Shown one piece after another: positions 52,841 to 63,179 of a DNA stretch of 64,000 bases. The stretch is taken from contig JAQFVV010006836.1 in the NCBI GenBank assembly GCA_028023455.1, positions 1-64,000 on the forward strand, in the 5' to 3' direction. The stretch comes from Epiperipatus broadwayi. Lineage: Eukaryota; Onychophora; Udeonychophora; Euonychophora; Peripatidae. The translations under genes and the position numbers were made by a program. Positions within the stretch are counted from its first letter, which is position 1. The number at the start of each line of letters is the position of its first letter. The notes beneath the pieces were generated by a model. That model saw nothing but the letters and a program-made list of their open reading frames with translations. It did not search any database and was not told the origin of the DNA.

Positions 52841-52975
52841 AACACCCTGGGACAAGTACATCAAGTGAAGATGATGATTAACAAGCTAAGAACAGCATAG
52901 TCTTGAGAAACCAACAAAGTGGACATGTTGTCCAGCTCATCTATATGACTAAGTTCTCCAGGGGTAATTTTAATT

Positions 52976-52986
52976 AGGGGGAGGGA
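52976..52986 (+). promoter_or_regulatory. Polypurine tract
   Basis: AGGGGGAGGGA directly before TGTCATATC; the usual site for plus-strand priming at the 3' LTR. Confidence 0.7.
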
Positions 52987-53790
52987 TGTCATATCTTACT
53001 TTGTGTTAGAAGTGGACCAGTCCAGATTTCATCCTTATCTGATCAGATTGAGCACACATTGCTGCTAACCAATGTATAAACATGTGGATAACCAATATGG
53101 GCAAATTTTAAACTTATATGGCCAATGTGTAAAGGTGTGGATAAATATCAACCATTGGTTAGTATGGGTCAATAGGAAATTATGCTCTTTGAATCCAATT
53201 TCTGCCAGTAAGACTGGATATCTGACAATAAATGGTCAGACTTTTTGGGGGCAAAGCAGAGAGAACGTCTGTCCTACCTATGACAGAATACCTGCCAATT
53301 GAAACCACTGCTAACGACCATTTCTATTATGGTCATTACACTATTAAGTCTATGCAGTGAGGCAAATCAACAATAGGACTGAAAACTGCAAAGGCTATAG
53401 CTGAATCAAAGCACGCTGTCTAGTACAGCCCAAACAGTCATTGGCAAATTCAAGGCAAGCTGTCTAATACAGCCAGAAGAGTCATTGGAGAAACTCACAA
53501 GGCAAGCTATTATATACAGTTGGAAGTGAGTTCCATCAATTGGGCAGTACCTGCCCTGCATTAATGAAGTTCAGATACAAGAAAATATATATATGTGAAT
53601 ATATTTAATAAACAGGCAAAAAGTCTCTATATAGTAGTGCCACCTTGTGCTAACCAGAGTAATCAATGGATGCCAGAAGGCTTGTGCATAAAATCCCTAT
53701 CTAGTGCCTACTCATCTAATATCCCCAGACTAGTGGTTTAATATATTTAATACTAATAAATCAGATAAGGTGAACTTCAATTATTCATAT
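52987..53790 (+). repeat. 3' LTR of the gypsy-type element, right edge unclear
   Basis: Begins TGTCATATCTTACTTTG after the polypurine tract. Similar in its first 65 bases to the LTR at 54,636 (TGTTATATCTCACTTC, shared GTCCAGATTT). Interrupted by an HHR-A fragment at 53,611. I cannot place its 3' end; the 5' LTR is absent. Confidence 0.55.
53611..53739 (-). mobile_element. HHR-A fragment, 129 bp, with duplication
   Basis: Flanked by a 13-bp duplication AATATATTTAATA (53598-53610, 53740-53752). On the minus strand it begins a few bases before ACTAGTC/TGGGGATA, the hammerhead cleavage site, and runs to the family end TTTTTGCCTGTT. Confidence 0.8.
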
Positions 53791-54635
53791 TTTTTATTAC
53801 TGTTGGTTGGAGTCTGCAATTCAGATCAAACACAATACTACACATTTTTGGTACTTGCTTCTTTAGTAATCACAGCCACCATCATCCTATGGCCAGAAGT
53901 GGTGTTAAGCCACTATATATCACATGACTTCTATTTCCTATGCTTACAGAAAATGTTAAAACAGAGACAAAACTCTCCATACAGTAGTGTCATCCAATAT
54001 GAAAACCACAAGTTTAAAACTGGTCTGAGGATATTGGATGAATAGACACTACATAGAGATTTTATGCACAAACCTTTTAGTATCCATTGATTACTCTGGC
54101 TTGCACTGGTGGAACTAATGTAAGAAGAGTTTTCCCTCTGTTTTAACATCTTGTGTAAATATAGGAATAGTAATCATGTTATGTTTAGTGGTTTCCATAC
54201 TATGATGATGGCTATAGTTATTAAAAACCAAAGATACCAAAATGTATAGGTTCTGAGCTGGTTTGATTTTTATATGACTATAAAAGTAAACGAGCTTGGA
54301 TTAAAAACATTATTGTGTTTTCATTTTGGACTCAAACTTTGTAGTTAACTTAAAAAGTAGAAGATAGCTGCTGGAGAGTTGTACTAGATCCTAAGATCTT
54401 GGTGCAGTGATTTCAGATCCAAAGCTCCTCATTGATGAAAGCCACAAGCTAGAAACTAGGCTGGGGATATTTGGATGAGTTAGGTAGATATTTTCTGCAC
54501 AAGCCTTTTAGCTCCCATTGATTATTCTGGCATGCACTGGGAGGCACTACGGTATGAAGAGTTTGACTCTGTTTTAACAGCTAATATAAGCATAGGAAAT
54601 AGTGATCATGTGTAGTTTAGTGGTCTTTTTAATAC
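53760..54635. mobile_element. HHR-A copy with inverted part
   Basis: Left part antisense (ACAGCCACCATCATCCTATG then TGTTAAGCCAC; ACTCTCCATACAGTAGTGTC). It turns at about 54000 into sense sequence (ACCACAAGTTTAAAACTGGT then CTGAGGATATTGG) and continues through a full unit to about 54635. Boundaries approximate. Confidence 0.65.
54425..54470 (+). ncRNA. HHR-A hammerhead, decayed
   Basis: CTCCTCA then TTGATGA (C3 to T), AAGCC/GGCT-like stem II remains, GAAAC, ACTAGG (stem III broken), CTGGGGATA. Predicted inactive. Confidence 0.5.
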
Positions 54636-54971
54636 TGTTATATCTCACTTCAACTAATAGAATAGTCCAGATTTAATCTCATCTTGATTGGATTGAATAT
54701 CTATCACCACAGACCAATAGATGTATGAATAACATAAAATATATCCAATAGTAGAAATAGGCCAAAAGGTGATGATGATCAGTAAATCCAATTGCTTTCA
54801 TCATGAAAGGGGATCTGTCTATAAATAGGGCATCCTACTGCACCACAACATTAGATCTATCTAATTCATATATTTTATCCTTAGTATTATTGATTGATCT
54901 ATTTAAATTAATGGTTGTCTAAATACAATATTGAATTTACCTGCACAGATCTATTCAATTTTATTCCAACA
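54636..54971 (+). repeat. LTR (5' LTR by position)
   Basis: TGTTATATC ... TTCCAACA, 336 bp, with TG/CA ends and a TATA-like CTATAAATAGGGC near 54819-54832. Followed at once by TGTGGTACATAAAG (possible primer-binding region) and a gag-like remnant. Related to the LTR at 52,987. Confidence 0.6.
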
Positions 54972-55199
54972 TGTGGTACATAAAGTAGTAATACCCACTT
55001 TTATTATTTCTAATGTTTTCATTTCTGACCATAACATTTTAAAAAATGCTTGATAAATTTGTATAAATCATTTACTTTAAACATGATCTTATCATATCAG
55101 TATTATAAATCTCTATGCTCTCAACCGTGTCAGACTTAAATTGACATAGACATTTATTTTAATGCAAACATGCTTTTGAACCTAAAAATTTATGCGATG

Positions 55200-57130
55200 G
55201 TAACAATGATGGAAAAAAAAAAAGAATTAATTAACAAGGGAAATAAAATAGGCTCAATTAGTGAGCAGGTGGAAAAAGCAGATTTAAAAAGAGATGATGT
55301 ATAAAGATATTAATGTATGTAGGCTTAATTTGGATGTTGATGGAGTGCATTGTGAAGGTAAGTATATTACTTAATCAAAATAAATGTGTTAAAGCAGACA
55401 ATATAAAAATAATCTTAGTAGTAGTGGAATAAAATAGTAAATGTTAACAGGATCTGAAATTAAGAAAATAAGACAAGCAGAAAAAATAAAAAAAGATAAT
55501 AATAGAAAATGCACAAAATGAAGCAAAGAACTAGAAGCAGTATGGAATAATAACCAACAAGATGTAGAACACAAAGAAATGGATAATCCAACTGTTTATT
55601 TTAATATGAAAATGCTTATGAAAACGATGGAGGCAATGATAACAGAGAATCATCAAATAAAAAAAGTCAGCAAGTAATAGAAAGAAAGTTAAATGAAATA
55701 TATAGCAAATGATAAAAGAAAATAAAGAAAGTAGGCAGATAATTGTGACTGTACAAAAAGATATAAAAGATGAAGTAAAGTATGAAAACCAAGTTATCTG
55801 AGAAGGTATGACCAAAAACTGGGGAAATAAATTTAGTCAAATAGCAAAAAAGATGCAAAAAAAAATCAAATACATTAAAAGGAGAAGTTTGACAAGATGA
55901 AAGTGCAAATGCTTGAAATAACAGCAGAAAATGAACAAAACAGAAAATTAAATGAAGAAGCTGTATTAAATATCCAGAAAAATATAGAGCAAATAAAAAA
56001 GCTGTGTTGATATTTAAGAAAATATAAAGCAAAATAAAGTAGCTATACTAAATGTGCATGAAAAATATAAAGAAAATTGTTATAAAGTAAATGAGCTACA
56101 GAGTGAAAATGGGAAGAAAAATGAAAAAATATGAATGTTGAACAAGAAATTATCATTGAAAAAAAAATTAAGAAATTTTAGTCTGAAGATAAGTGAAGAC
56201 ATTATTTATCATCTGGAAAAGATATAGGTTGAACATGAAGAATTAAAAAAAAAAACCTCAACAGATTAAAGGAATTGCTGATAGAGATGAAGCAGAAAAC
56301 AAAACTCATTAAAGAAAATGTAAGATTGAAATCTGTTCCACATAACAAGATACATAGCTTAGTGAAACAGTTCCCGAAGATCAGAACTATTGATCATTTG
56401 AGCAGTTTGCAAAAGTATTTCAGTTTAAACTTGATGCTAGAAGGAAGTAAAATGGTGATTGGCATACAACTACCTATAGGGAGCATATCAAAATTATGGC
56501 GGGATTCTCTATTTACCAAATTTCTTACTTTTCAAAGTTATAAAGTGGCATTATTACTAGTTATTGGACTGAAGAGTATCAAGGAGGTATATTGTATCAA
56601 GTCTCTCAAAAATAGGTAATCCTAATGAGACATATACCACTTTCTTATAGAATAAGAGCCCTCACTACCCTTTCTCTAACTGAAGATCCCATTATTCAAT
56701 TTATAAAAAGCAATTGACTCTTAAAGTTAAACAGATAATCATTAGTATTGATTACTGAATGATTGAACAAATAGATGAGCTGCTCAATAGCGCCAGTTTA
56801 AGTAACCAACCAGCAGACTGCTTCTATCATAAAAAAAACCATTTTTAATCAACAGAGAAAAGTCGTAAATAAGGTTAGAAGTGAAATAAACATTTGGTGT
56901 ATAGACATGAATGACACAGATTCTGACTATCTAGGGGAGATAGAAAAACTATGGGGAAAACATGAATGGTGAGTTGTTCAAAAAGTAATTCAAATCCAAG
57001 GACACAAGATGTTCCCGATTGACCATCAGATGGATCTCCCTGTGAACATATTCACAATGGCACAGTTAAATGACAAAGTAGAGCCACAAAATGAAAGGAA
57101 AAAAATCAAATCCAGAAGGAAGAAATAAAT
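55200..57130 (+). pseudogene. Decayed gag-like ORF after the LTR
   Basis: Lysine/glutamate-rich, coiled-coil-like pieces: NKESRQIIVTVQKDIKDEVK and KNWGNKFSQIAKKMQ (55720-55860), then a longer open frame (56275-56619) with LPIGSISKLWRDSLFTKFLT and LLVIGLKSIKE, followed in another frame by LSYRIRALTTLSLTEDPIIQ and a basic segment to RKKIKSRRKK (to 57128). No zinc knuckle seen. Gag is an inference from position after an LTR and from charge and coiled-coil character. Confidence 0.45.
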
Positions 57131-57139
57131 AGTGATCAT

Positions 57140-58230
57140 GAAAATAGCAAAAAATATTCTAAATCACAAAGATTGAGCAATTGTCTCCTCTGAAGAATTT
57201 ACTGGACATATGTAAAAACATTTAGAAGAATTTACTAGACAGATATAAAAGATAAAAATTTTATTAACAATAAGGACAGCCTCCTATACTTTGATGACTC
57301 TGGATCAATTCTAAAACGAACGATTTTAGAAAATTCTCTATAAATAATAAAAAGTTAAAAATGAATTAAAACAGAAAAAAATATTAAAATTAGTATAACT
57401 ATGCATATAATTTGATGATAGAAATTTGGTTAAACAAACATACAAAAATATTGTCATAATTAATGCAAAGATGAAGATGGATAGATAGATTTATTACAAT
57501 CGAATTCTATCCTAACCTAAAGAGACTGAATACAGTAAGATAAAATAAAAAAGAAAATTGAGCAAGAATGATAGAAAAATCAAAGAAAAGAAACAGAGAC
57601 TGTTGTATTGAAAATGTTATCTTTGATAATGTTATATAAAATACTAACAAAATAAAAAAATCAAACTTTTTTTTTAAGTTAGAAAAACAAATAAGGTTGT
57701 TATGTTTAATTAGTCTGAATTAAAAAAATATATTAATTTGAAAAACAAGCAAGCAAACAAATGTTATCATCATTCAGGATACAAAGATGTTGAATATTTT
57801 ACTTACTATTAATGTGATGATTCCCCTCCGCCATCCATTATAATATGAAATTAGACCATTATAATAATGTCGAATCTGTAGCAACCATAGTATGGAAAAT
57901 TTTATTATTATCCATCTTTCTCTAAAATTTGGATGAAACTTTAGTTTTACTTCAAGTTTGATCTAATATATGCAATATTTTTATTTATTTAATTTTCCTT
58001 AGCCAAGTTGTATGTTGTTTAAAGTTTGGCAGTATTGGATATATCCATGTGAAAATGGAGATCAGTATCTAATACTGGATTTATTTCAATCATACATAAT
58101 AAATATTATTACACACCCCACACTTCTAATAGCAAAAAGGTATATGACTGGAGGAGTGGAATTCAAGGGAATATTCGCAATTCCTGCTAGTAATATCCAT
58201 TTTTAAACTATCAAAATATGTTTTTTACAT
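57140..58230. other. Upstream region, no feature recognised
   Basis: AT-rich; may hold further parts of the LTR element at 54.6 kb but nothing identifiable. Confidence 0.35.
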
Positions 58231-58382
58231 AATTGCAAATGAAAATAAGTAAGAAAATCAAGTCGTGCATCACATGACCTAATAAGCGTATACTACATCA
58301 TAATAAAATGAGCATGCCATTAGCTCTAAACAAGCAATAAATGGCAGAAGAAAACATTTAAAATTTCTATCTAGAATTATTC

Positions 58383-58425
58383 CTACCCCCAAACTCTTTT
58401 AGAGCTGATGGCTCTCATCAGTAAG
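58383..58425 (-). ncRNA. HHR-C hammerhead, G12 and stem III changed
   Basis: CTGATGA (58415-58421), stem II GAGC/GCTC with loop CATCA, then TAAAAGAGTTTGGGGG where GAAACCGGTC is expected. Core lesion at G12. Confidence 0.6.
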
Positions 58426-58730
58426 ATGTTAGATATTCAGAAACTAGATTTAAAATACCAACTCAAGCACAACATTTATCTAATATTTAACTATTAAGTA
58501 GAAAATCTGAAATTTTCCGGCACCTATATATCTTCAAATCCAGCTATCTAACGTAATTTTTCTACCATTATAGTTTTGCTTCTGAGGCTTGGACAATGTT
58601 ATATTGCTTAGGCTATTAATTTATGGTGTAGCTGAAGATTATTCAGGCCCATATAGCTATTTAAGTTAGATAGTTGGATTTAAAGACATATAGTTCTTAT
58701 TTTAAATCTAGTGTCTGAAATATCCTAGCA

Positions 58731-58770
58731 CTTCACTGATGATAGACATCAGCTAGAAACCGGTTTGAAG
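58731..58770 (+). ncRNA. HHR-C hammerhead ribozyme, core intact
   Basis: Stem I CTTCA (58731-58735) pairs with TGAAG (58766-58770). CTGATGA 58736-58742; stem II TAG/CTA (58743-58745, 58753-58755); GAAA 58756-58759; stem III ACCGGT 58759-58764; cleavage base T58765. Stems I and II differ from the 41.9-kb copy yet still pair. Confidence 0.8.
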
Positions 58771-58874
58771 ATAGGGATAATTCTACATAGAGATTTTAAA
58801 TGCTTTCTTTTCTGCCATTTATCGAAAAAGCTTGTTTAGAGCTAGTAACATGGCCATTTTATTGCAAATGAAAA

Positions 58875-60664
58875 CTAAAGCCAGTCAAATGCACATACAT
58901 ACATTTAAGGTAAGGAAGTGAAGTTTTTAAATTTTTGATAATTTAATAATACAAGATTTTTTCCCCTTTCATACTTATACAAGACTAATAATTCAAGCCA
59001 TGTACCTAGCCCCTTATCTAAAGGTCTTAATACTAATAAGAACATAAGTAATAAAGTTTTATAATATTACTGCAATATTATAGAAACATTTAATATTTGT
59101 GGCTGTATTACTTTTACTAATGAGTAAAAAAATATGAATAGGTATACAGATTTGAATTTGTCTGCAATATAAAAATGTATATAAAACTATATTTTAACTA
59201 TACAATAAATAAAACTGGTTGCAATCACTAGCTGAAATTCATATATAAAATATTCTTATTGCCACAGCAGTAAATTATTCCCACAGCATCCCCGGTGAGA
59301 TATAAAGTGTGAATAAAGCCACACTGGATATTTTAAAATTAGACTTTGTACATCATTGTTTTTCATCAAAAAGTGTTCACATACTATGGCAATCAATTAG
59401 TTTCAATTGATAATACTGTTGTGCAAGCTAATGATGTGTTAAAATGACATCTTTTTAATCAAAGTAGAAGTTTCTGTGCATATATTAGAAACTCTGTTAT
59501 CCAAATTAAACATTCTCATATTCTAAATCAGTTATATATCACAACAACATTACTTCTATTTTAATCCTAACCCAACTTCCCCAATCTACAATCAATTCCA
59601 ATATTTTATCTTAATAATTCCTGTTGTCATTAAAAAGACCTAAAGAAAATTCAAAACATCTCTTCCTTTTTTTTTCTAATTTCACTTTTATATTTTCATC
59701 CTATCTTCACTTCCTTTCCTTAATATCCAAATCTTCTATTCTTGTATCAAATAACAATTAACTTCTACTAATGTTATCACACAATTTTTCATATTATGTA
59801 TATATATCTTTTATTATTACATAACTCTAATCCATTATTTAATCATATTCATTATCCACAACTATCTTTTCTCTAACCAACTCAACTATCCTTTTTTCTT
59901 ATTGCTCTTAATTATGTATCTATAATTCATTCTTTACATATTTGTTCCACTTCTTATATACCAATTTATAGAAGTAAATTATCTATCTATTAATTTTACA
60001 CATCGCAACAACTTTATGGCACACCATGTTTATTGTCATCTCCATTTAATCAAATTAAATTCTGTTTTTACTAATTTATTTTCATTTATAAAATTTAGCC
60101 GCCGAATATTATTGTCTTCAATTTCTCTTATTAAGAAAAAACGTTTTTTTTTTCAAAACCAGATTTTTAAAAAAGGGCAATAGAATATTACTACCAAACA
60201 ATAGTCTTCCATAGTAAGAAATTAGCCAATCTGATTGTCGCTTTCTCCGTGCACATATATACAAACATACTATGTGAAAAATTTTAAAATAAAATTTACT
60301 GGTATTTCAGATAGTCTATTTTTATTAAATTAATTTCACTTTAAAAAGAACAGACAGACCTAATTAATTATTTTATGAATATACTTTCATTTAGAAAAAT
60401 TCTACAATCTTTACAGCTAAGTACTAATTCTGTGTTTTATTATTATTTATATAAATACATAATTTTTTTTCCAACAGCTGTCAAAAAGTCACAAAAAATT
60501 GAAGTTCAATTTATTTCAGATGCAGCATGGACTTGCCACTCATAAATCTTTCGGACTGGAAAGCATTGATTGAAATAAAAAAACAAACAAACCAACAACA
60601 ATAAAAACAATAACAACACAAACAATTTCTTATATCTCAAATTAATATTTTTTTATGCATTTTT
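58875..60664. other. Upstream region, pyrimidine-biased part at 59.55-60.0 kb
   Basis: 59550-60010 is C+T-rich on the plus strand. The minus strand has lysine/glutamate-rich broken frames (KVKLEKKRKRCFEFSLG) that could be an old retroelement ORF. No family assigned. Confidence 0.3.
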
Positions 60665-60783
60665 TATTATAATTAAAGATTATAAGCGGCTTTGAACTCA
60701 GACTTTCGCTCAACCTTCAACTCTCATGTTATCTCATACCACTGATATACCTGACTCCACATCTGTCTAAAAGATAAATAATT

Positions 60784-60829
60784 ACCAATACATGTATTTC
60801 ATGCTAAATCAGCATTCATCAGTTAGTCC
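60784..60829 (-). ncRNA. HHR-B hammerhead, core intact
   Basis: CTGATGA (60816-60822), stem II ATGCT/AGCAT with loop GATTT, GAAA (60797-60800), ATACATGTA then TTGGT for stem I with ACTAA. Stem III here is ATAC/ATGT, weaker than ATACGTAT in the 41-kb copy. Confidence 0.65.
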
Positions 60830-61259
60830 AGAGTATCATCTCTACACATATATACAATCAGTGCTCAGCGTTATATTTAGATAGCAAACCTTCATACTTT
60901 AATGGACAGGCTTCAATCTACTCCACCCTCCAACTCTTCAACCATCCATATCACAGAAAATATGAAGATGGAATGCTCAAATCTCACATGAATGCCAACT
61001 TAGCATTGTTGTTTCGCCCATGTTATCCATGGGTCACTCTGACCCCTCATGTATAGGACATAATCCATTTACATACATATAAGAGGGATGGGCAGACTTC
61101 AGGCTTAATACTTTTGACATACAGGCTTTTCCATACCTGTATCTTAAATGTAAATATAAAGGGCTTTGAACTCAGACTTTCATTCAACCTTCAACTCTTC
61201 ATGTTATCTCATACCACTAATATACCTGAATCCACATCTGTCTAAAAGATAAATAATCA

Positions 61260-61306
61260 CCAATACATGTATTTCATGCTAAATCAGCACTTGTCAGTTG
61301 GTTCAG
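61260..61306 (-). ncRNA. HHR-B hammerhead, core mutated
   Basis: Second unit: CTGACAA in place of CTGATGA. GAAATACATG and the stem I bases remain. Confidence 0.55.
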
Positions 61307-61739
61307 AATAGCATCTCTATACATATATACAGTCAGTGCTCAGTGTTATATTAAGATAACAAACCTTCATACTTTAATGGACAGGCTTCAATCTACTCCA
61401 CCCTCCAACTCTTCAACCATCCATATCAATAAAAATCTGAAGATGGAATGCTCAAATCTCACATGAATGCCAACTAGGCATTGTTGTTTCATCCATGTTG
61501 ACCATAGGTCACTCTAACACCTCATGTATAGGACATAATCCATTTACATACATATAAGAGGGATGGGAAGACTTCAGGCTTAATACTTAATATTTGACAT
61601 ACAGGCTTTTCCATATCTGTATCTTAAATGTAAATAAAAAGGTCTTTGAACTCAGACTTTCACTCAACCTTCAACTCTCCATGTTATCTCATACCACTGA
61701 TATACCTGACCCCTGATATGTCTAAAAGATAAATAATCA

Positions 61740-61785
61740 CCAATATATGTATTTTGTGCGAAACCAGCACTATCAGTTGGTCCAG
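61740..61785 (-). ncRNA. HHR-B hammerhead, core deletion
   Basis: Third unit: CTGATA runs directly into GTGCTGG, so bases of the CTGATGA box are lost, and GAAA reads CAAAA. Confidence 0.5.
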
Positions 61786-62356
61786 ATTATCATCTCTACA
61801 CATATATACAGTCAATACTCAGCTTTATATTAAGATAGCAAACCTTCATACTTTAATGGAAGGCTCCAAGCTACCACTCTCCAACACTTCAGCCATCCAT
61901 ATCATTGAAAATCTGAAAATGGAATGCTCAAAGCTCACACTAATGTCAATATTGTTGTTTCCCCATATATGGGGTCAGGCGTATCAGTAGTATGAGATAG
62001 CATGGAGAGTTGAAGGTTGAGTGAAAGACTGAGCTCAAAGCCCCTTATATTTACATTTAAGATGCAGGTATGGAAAAGCCTGTATGACAAATATTAAGAA
62101 TTAAGCCTGAAGTCTGCCCATCCCTCATATATGTATCTAAATGAATTATGTCTATATGAGGGATCAGAGTGATCTATGGGCAACATGGGTGAAACAATAA
62201 TGTTGGCATTAATCCATCTTCAAAGTTTCAATGATATGGACATCTGAAGAGTTGGAGGGTGGAGTAGATTGGAGCTTGTTCATTAAAATATGAAGGTTTG
62301 CCATCTTAATATAAAGCTGAGCACTGATTGTATATATGTGTAAAGATGATAATCTG

Positions 62357-62402
62357 AACTAACTGATGTGTGCTGGTTTAGCATAAAATACATGTATTAG
62401 TA
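62357..62402 (+). ncRNA. HHR-B hammerhead in the inverted unit, mutated
   Basis: CTGATGT (62363-62369), TGCTGGTTTAGCA stem II, TAAAATACATGTATTAG. Two core changes. Confidence 0.5.
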
Positions 62403-62611
62403 ATTATTTATCTTTTAGACATATGTGGGGGCAGGTGGAGAGTTAAAAGTTTATTGAAAGTCTGAGTTTAATGCCCCTTATATTTACATTTAAAGTGCAG
62501 GTATGGAAAAACCGGTGTATCAAATATTATAATTAAAGATTAAGATTAGGATATTAAAACTATGCCTGCTTGCAAACATGTAGAGAGGGGAGTGGATTAT
62601 TATCACTGTCA

Positions 62612-63178
62612 AAAATTATCAATCCACTGCAGGATGAAGGTCTCTCCAAATTTAATCCATTTTCTCTGATATCTAGCCTCTCTTCTCCACATCATCCCTG
62701 CACACTTTTTTTATTTCATCCATCCTTCTCACATGTGGTCTCTTTCTGGATCGTTTACAATCTCTTGGAATCCAGTTTAAGATTTCAACTGTCCATCTAT
62801 TATCATCTCTTCTAGTGATATGGCCATCCCAACTCCATTTGTCTTTTAATTCTTTCAGCGATATCAGAAACATCTGTTTCTTCTCTTACCCATATATAGT
62901 ATTATGCTTTCGATCTCTTCATGTTACTCCTAACACACATCTCTCCATACTTCTTTGAGTGGTCCGAAGTCTCTGCATTGCTCTTCCATTAAGTGTCCAA
63001 GTCTCAGATCCATAAGTAAGAACTGATAAAAACCATTTAAAACCTTCCTTTTCAAACGCATAGGCATATTTCCTTTTAATATCAAGTTATTTCTACCAAA
63101 AGCATTCAAACTAAGTTTAATTCTATGATTAATTTCATCCATTATGTTTCCATCTGTAGTAATAATATGCAGCATTCT
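62612..63178 (-). pseudogene. RTE-type LINE 3' end, longest copy of this end
   Basis: Minus-strand pieces: [37 protein letters not shown] (63175-63050), [20 protein letters not shown] then RKRPHVRRMDEIKKVCRDDV (62830-62680). It ends at the conserved TTTAATCCATTTTC ... AATCCACTGCAGG. The TCA tail is absent here. Frameshifted. Confidence 0.85.
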
Positions 63179-63179
63179 C

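Larger units (their letters stand above)
58246..58860. mobile_element. HHR-C insertion, inverted layout
   Basis: Flanked by a 14-bp duplication ATTGCAAATGAAAA (58232-58245, 58861-58874). Outer ends are inverted (TTAGCTCTAAACAAGC and GCTTGTTTAGAGCTAG). Antisense ribozyme at 58383-58425, sense ribozyme at 58731-58770. The interior is an inner inverted repeat around 58530-58700 (GATAGTTGGATTTxAAGA type). No ORF. Confidence 0.85.
60683..62524 (-). mobile_element. HHR-B tandem array with inverted end, single insertion
   Basis: Flanked by an exact 18-bp duplication TATTATAATTAAAGATTA (60665-60682, 62525-62542), so the 1.84-kb array entered as one event. Antisense units repeat with periods of 475 and 480 nt (CAATACATG-type marker at 60786, 61261, 61741). 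Near 61,975 the orientation flips, and a sense unit runs to the right end. No ORF spans a unit. Confidence 0.88.

Noticed and set aside
55389-56032. Minus-strand open frames of 61-121 codons rich in Phe/Leu/Ser
   Set aside because: Antisense shadows of the A/G-rich gag-like region on the plus strand; hydrophobic only because they complement lysine codons.
60683-62524. Ordinary satellite array
   Set aside because: The exact 18-bp flanking duplication and the inverted terminal unit show a single insertion, not a centromere-like satellite.
60665-62542. CRISPR-like array
   Set aside because: Units are ~475-480 nt with no short repeat/spacer pattern, and the DNA is eukaryotic.
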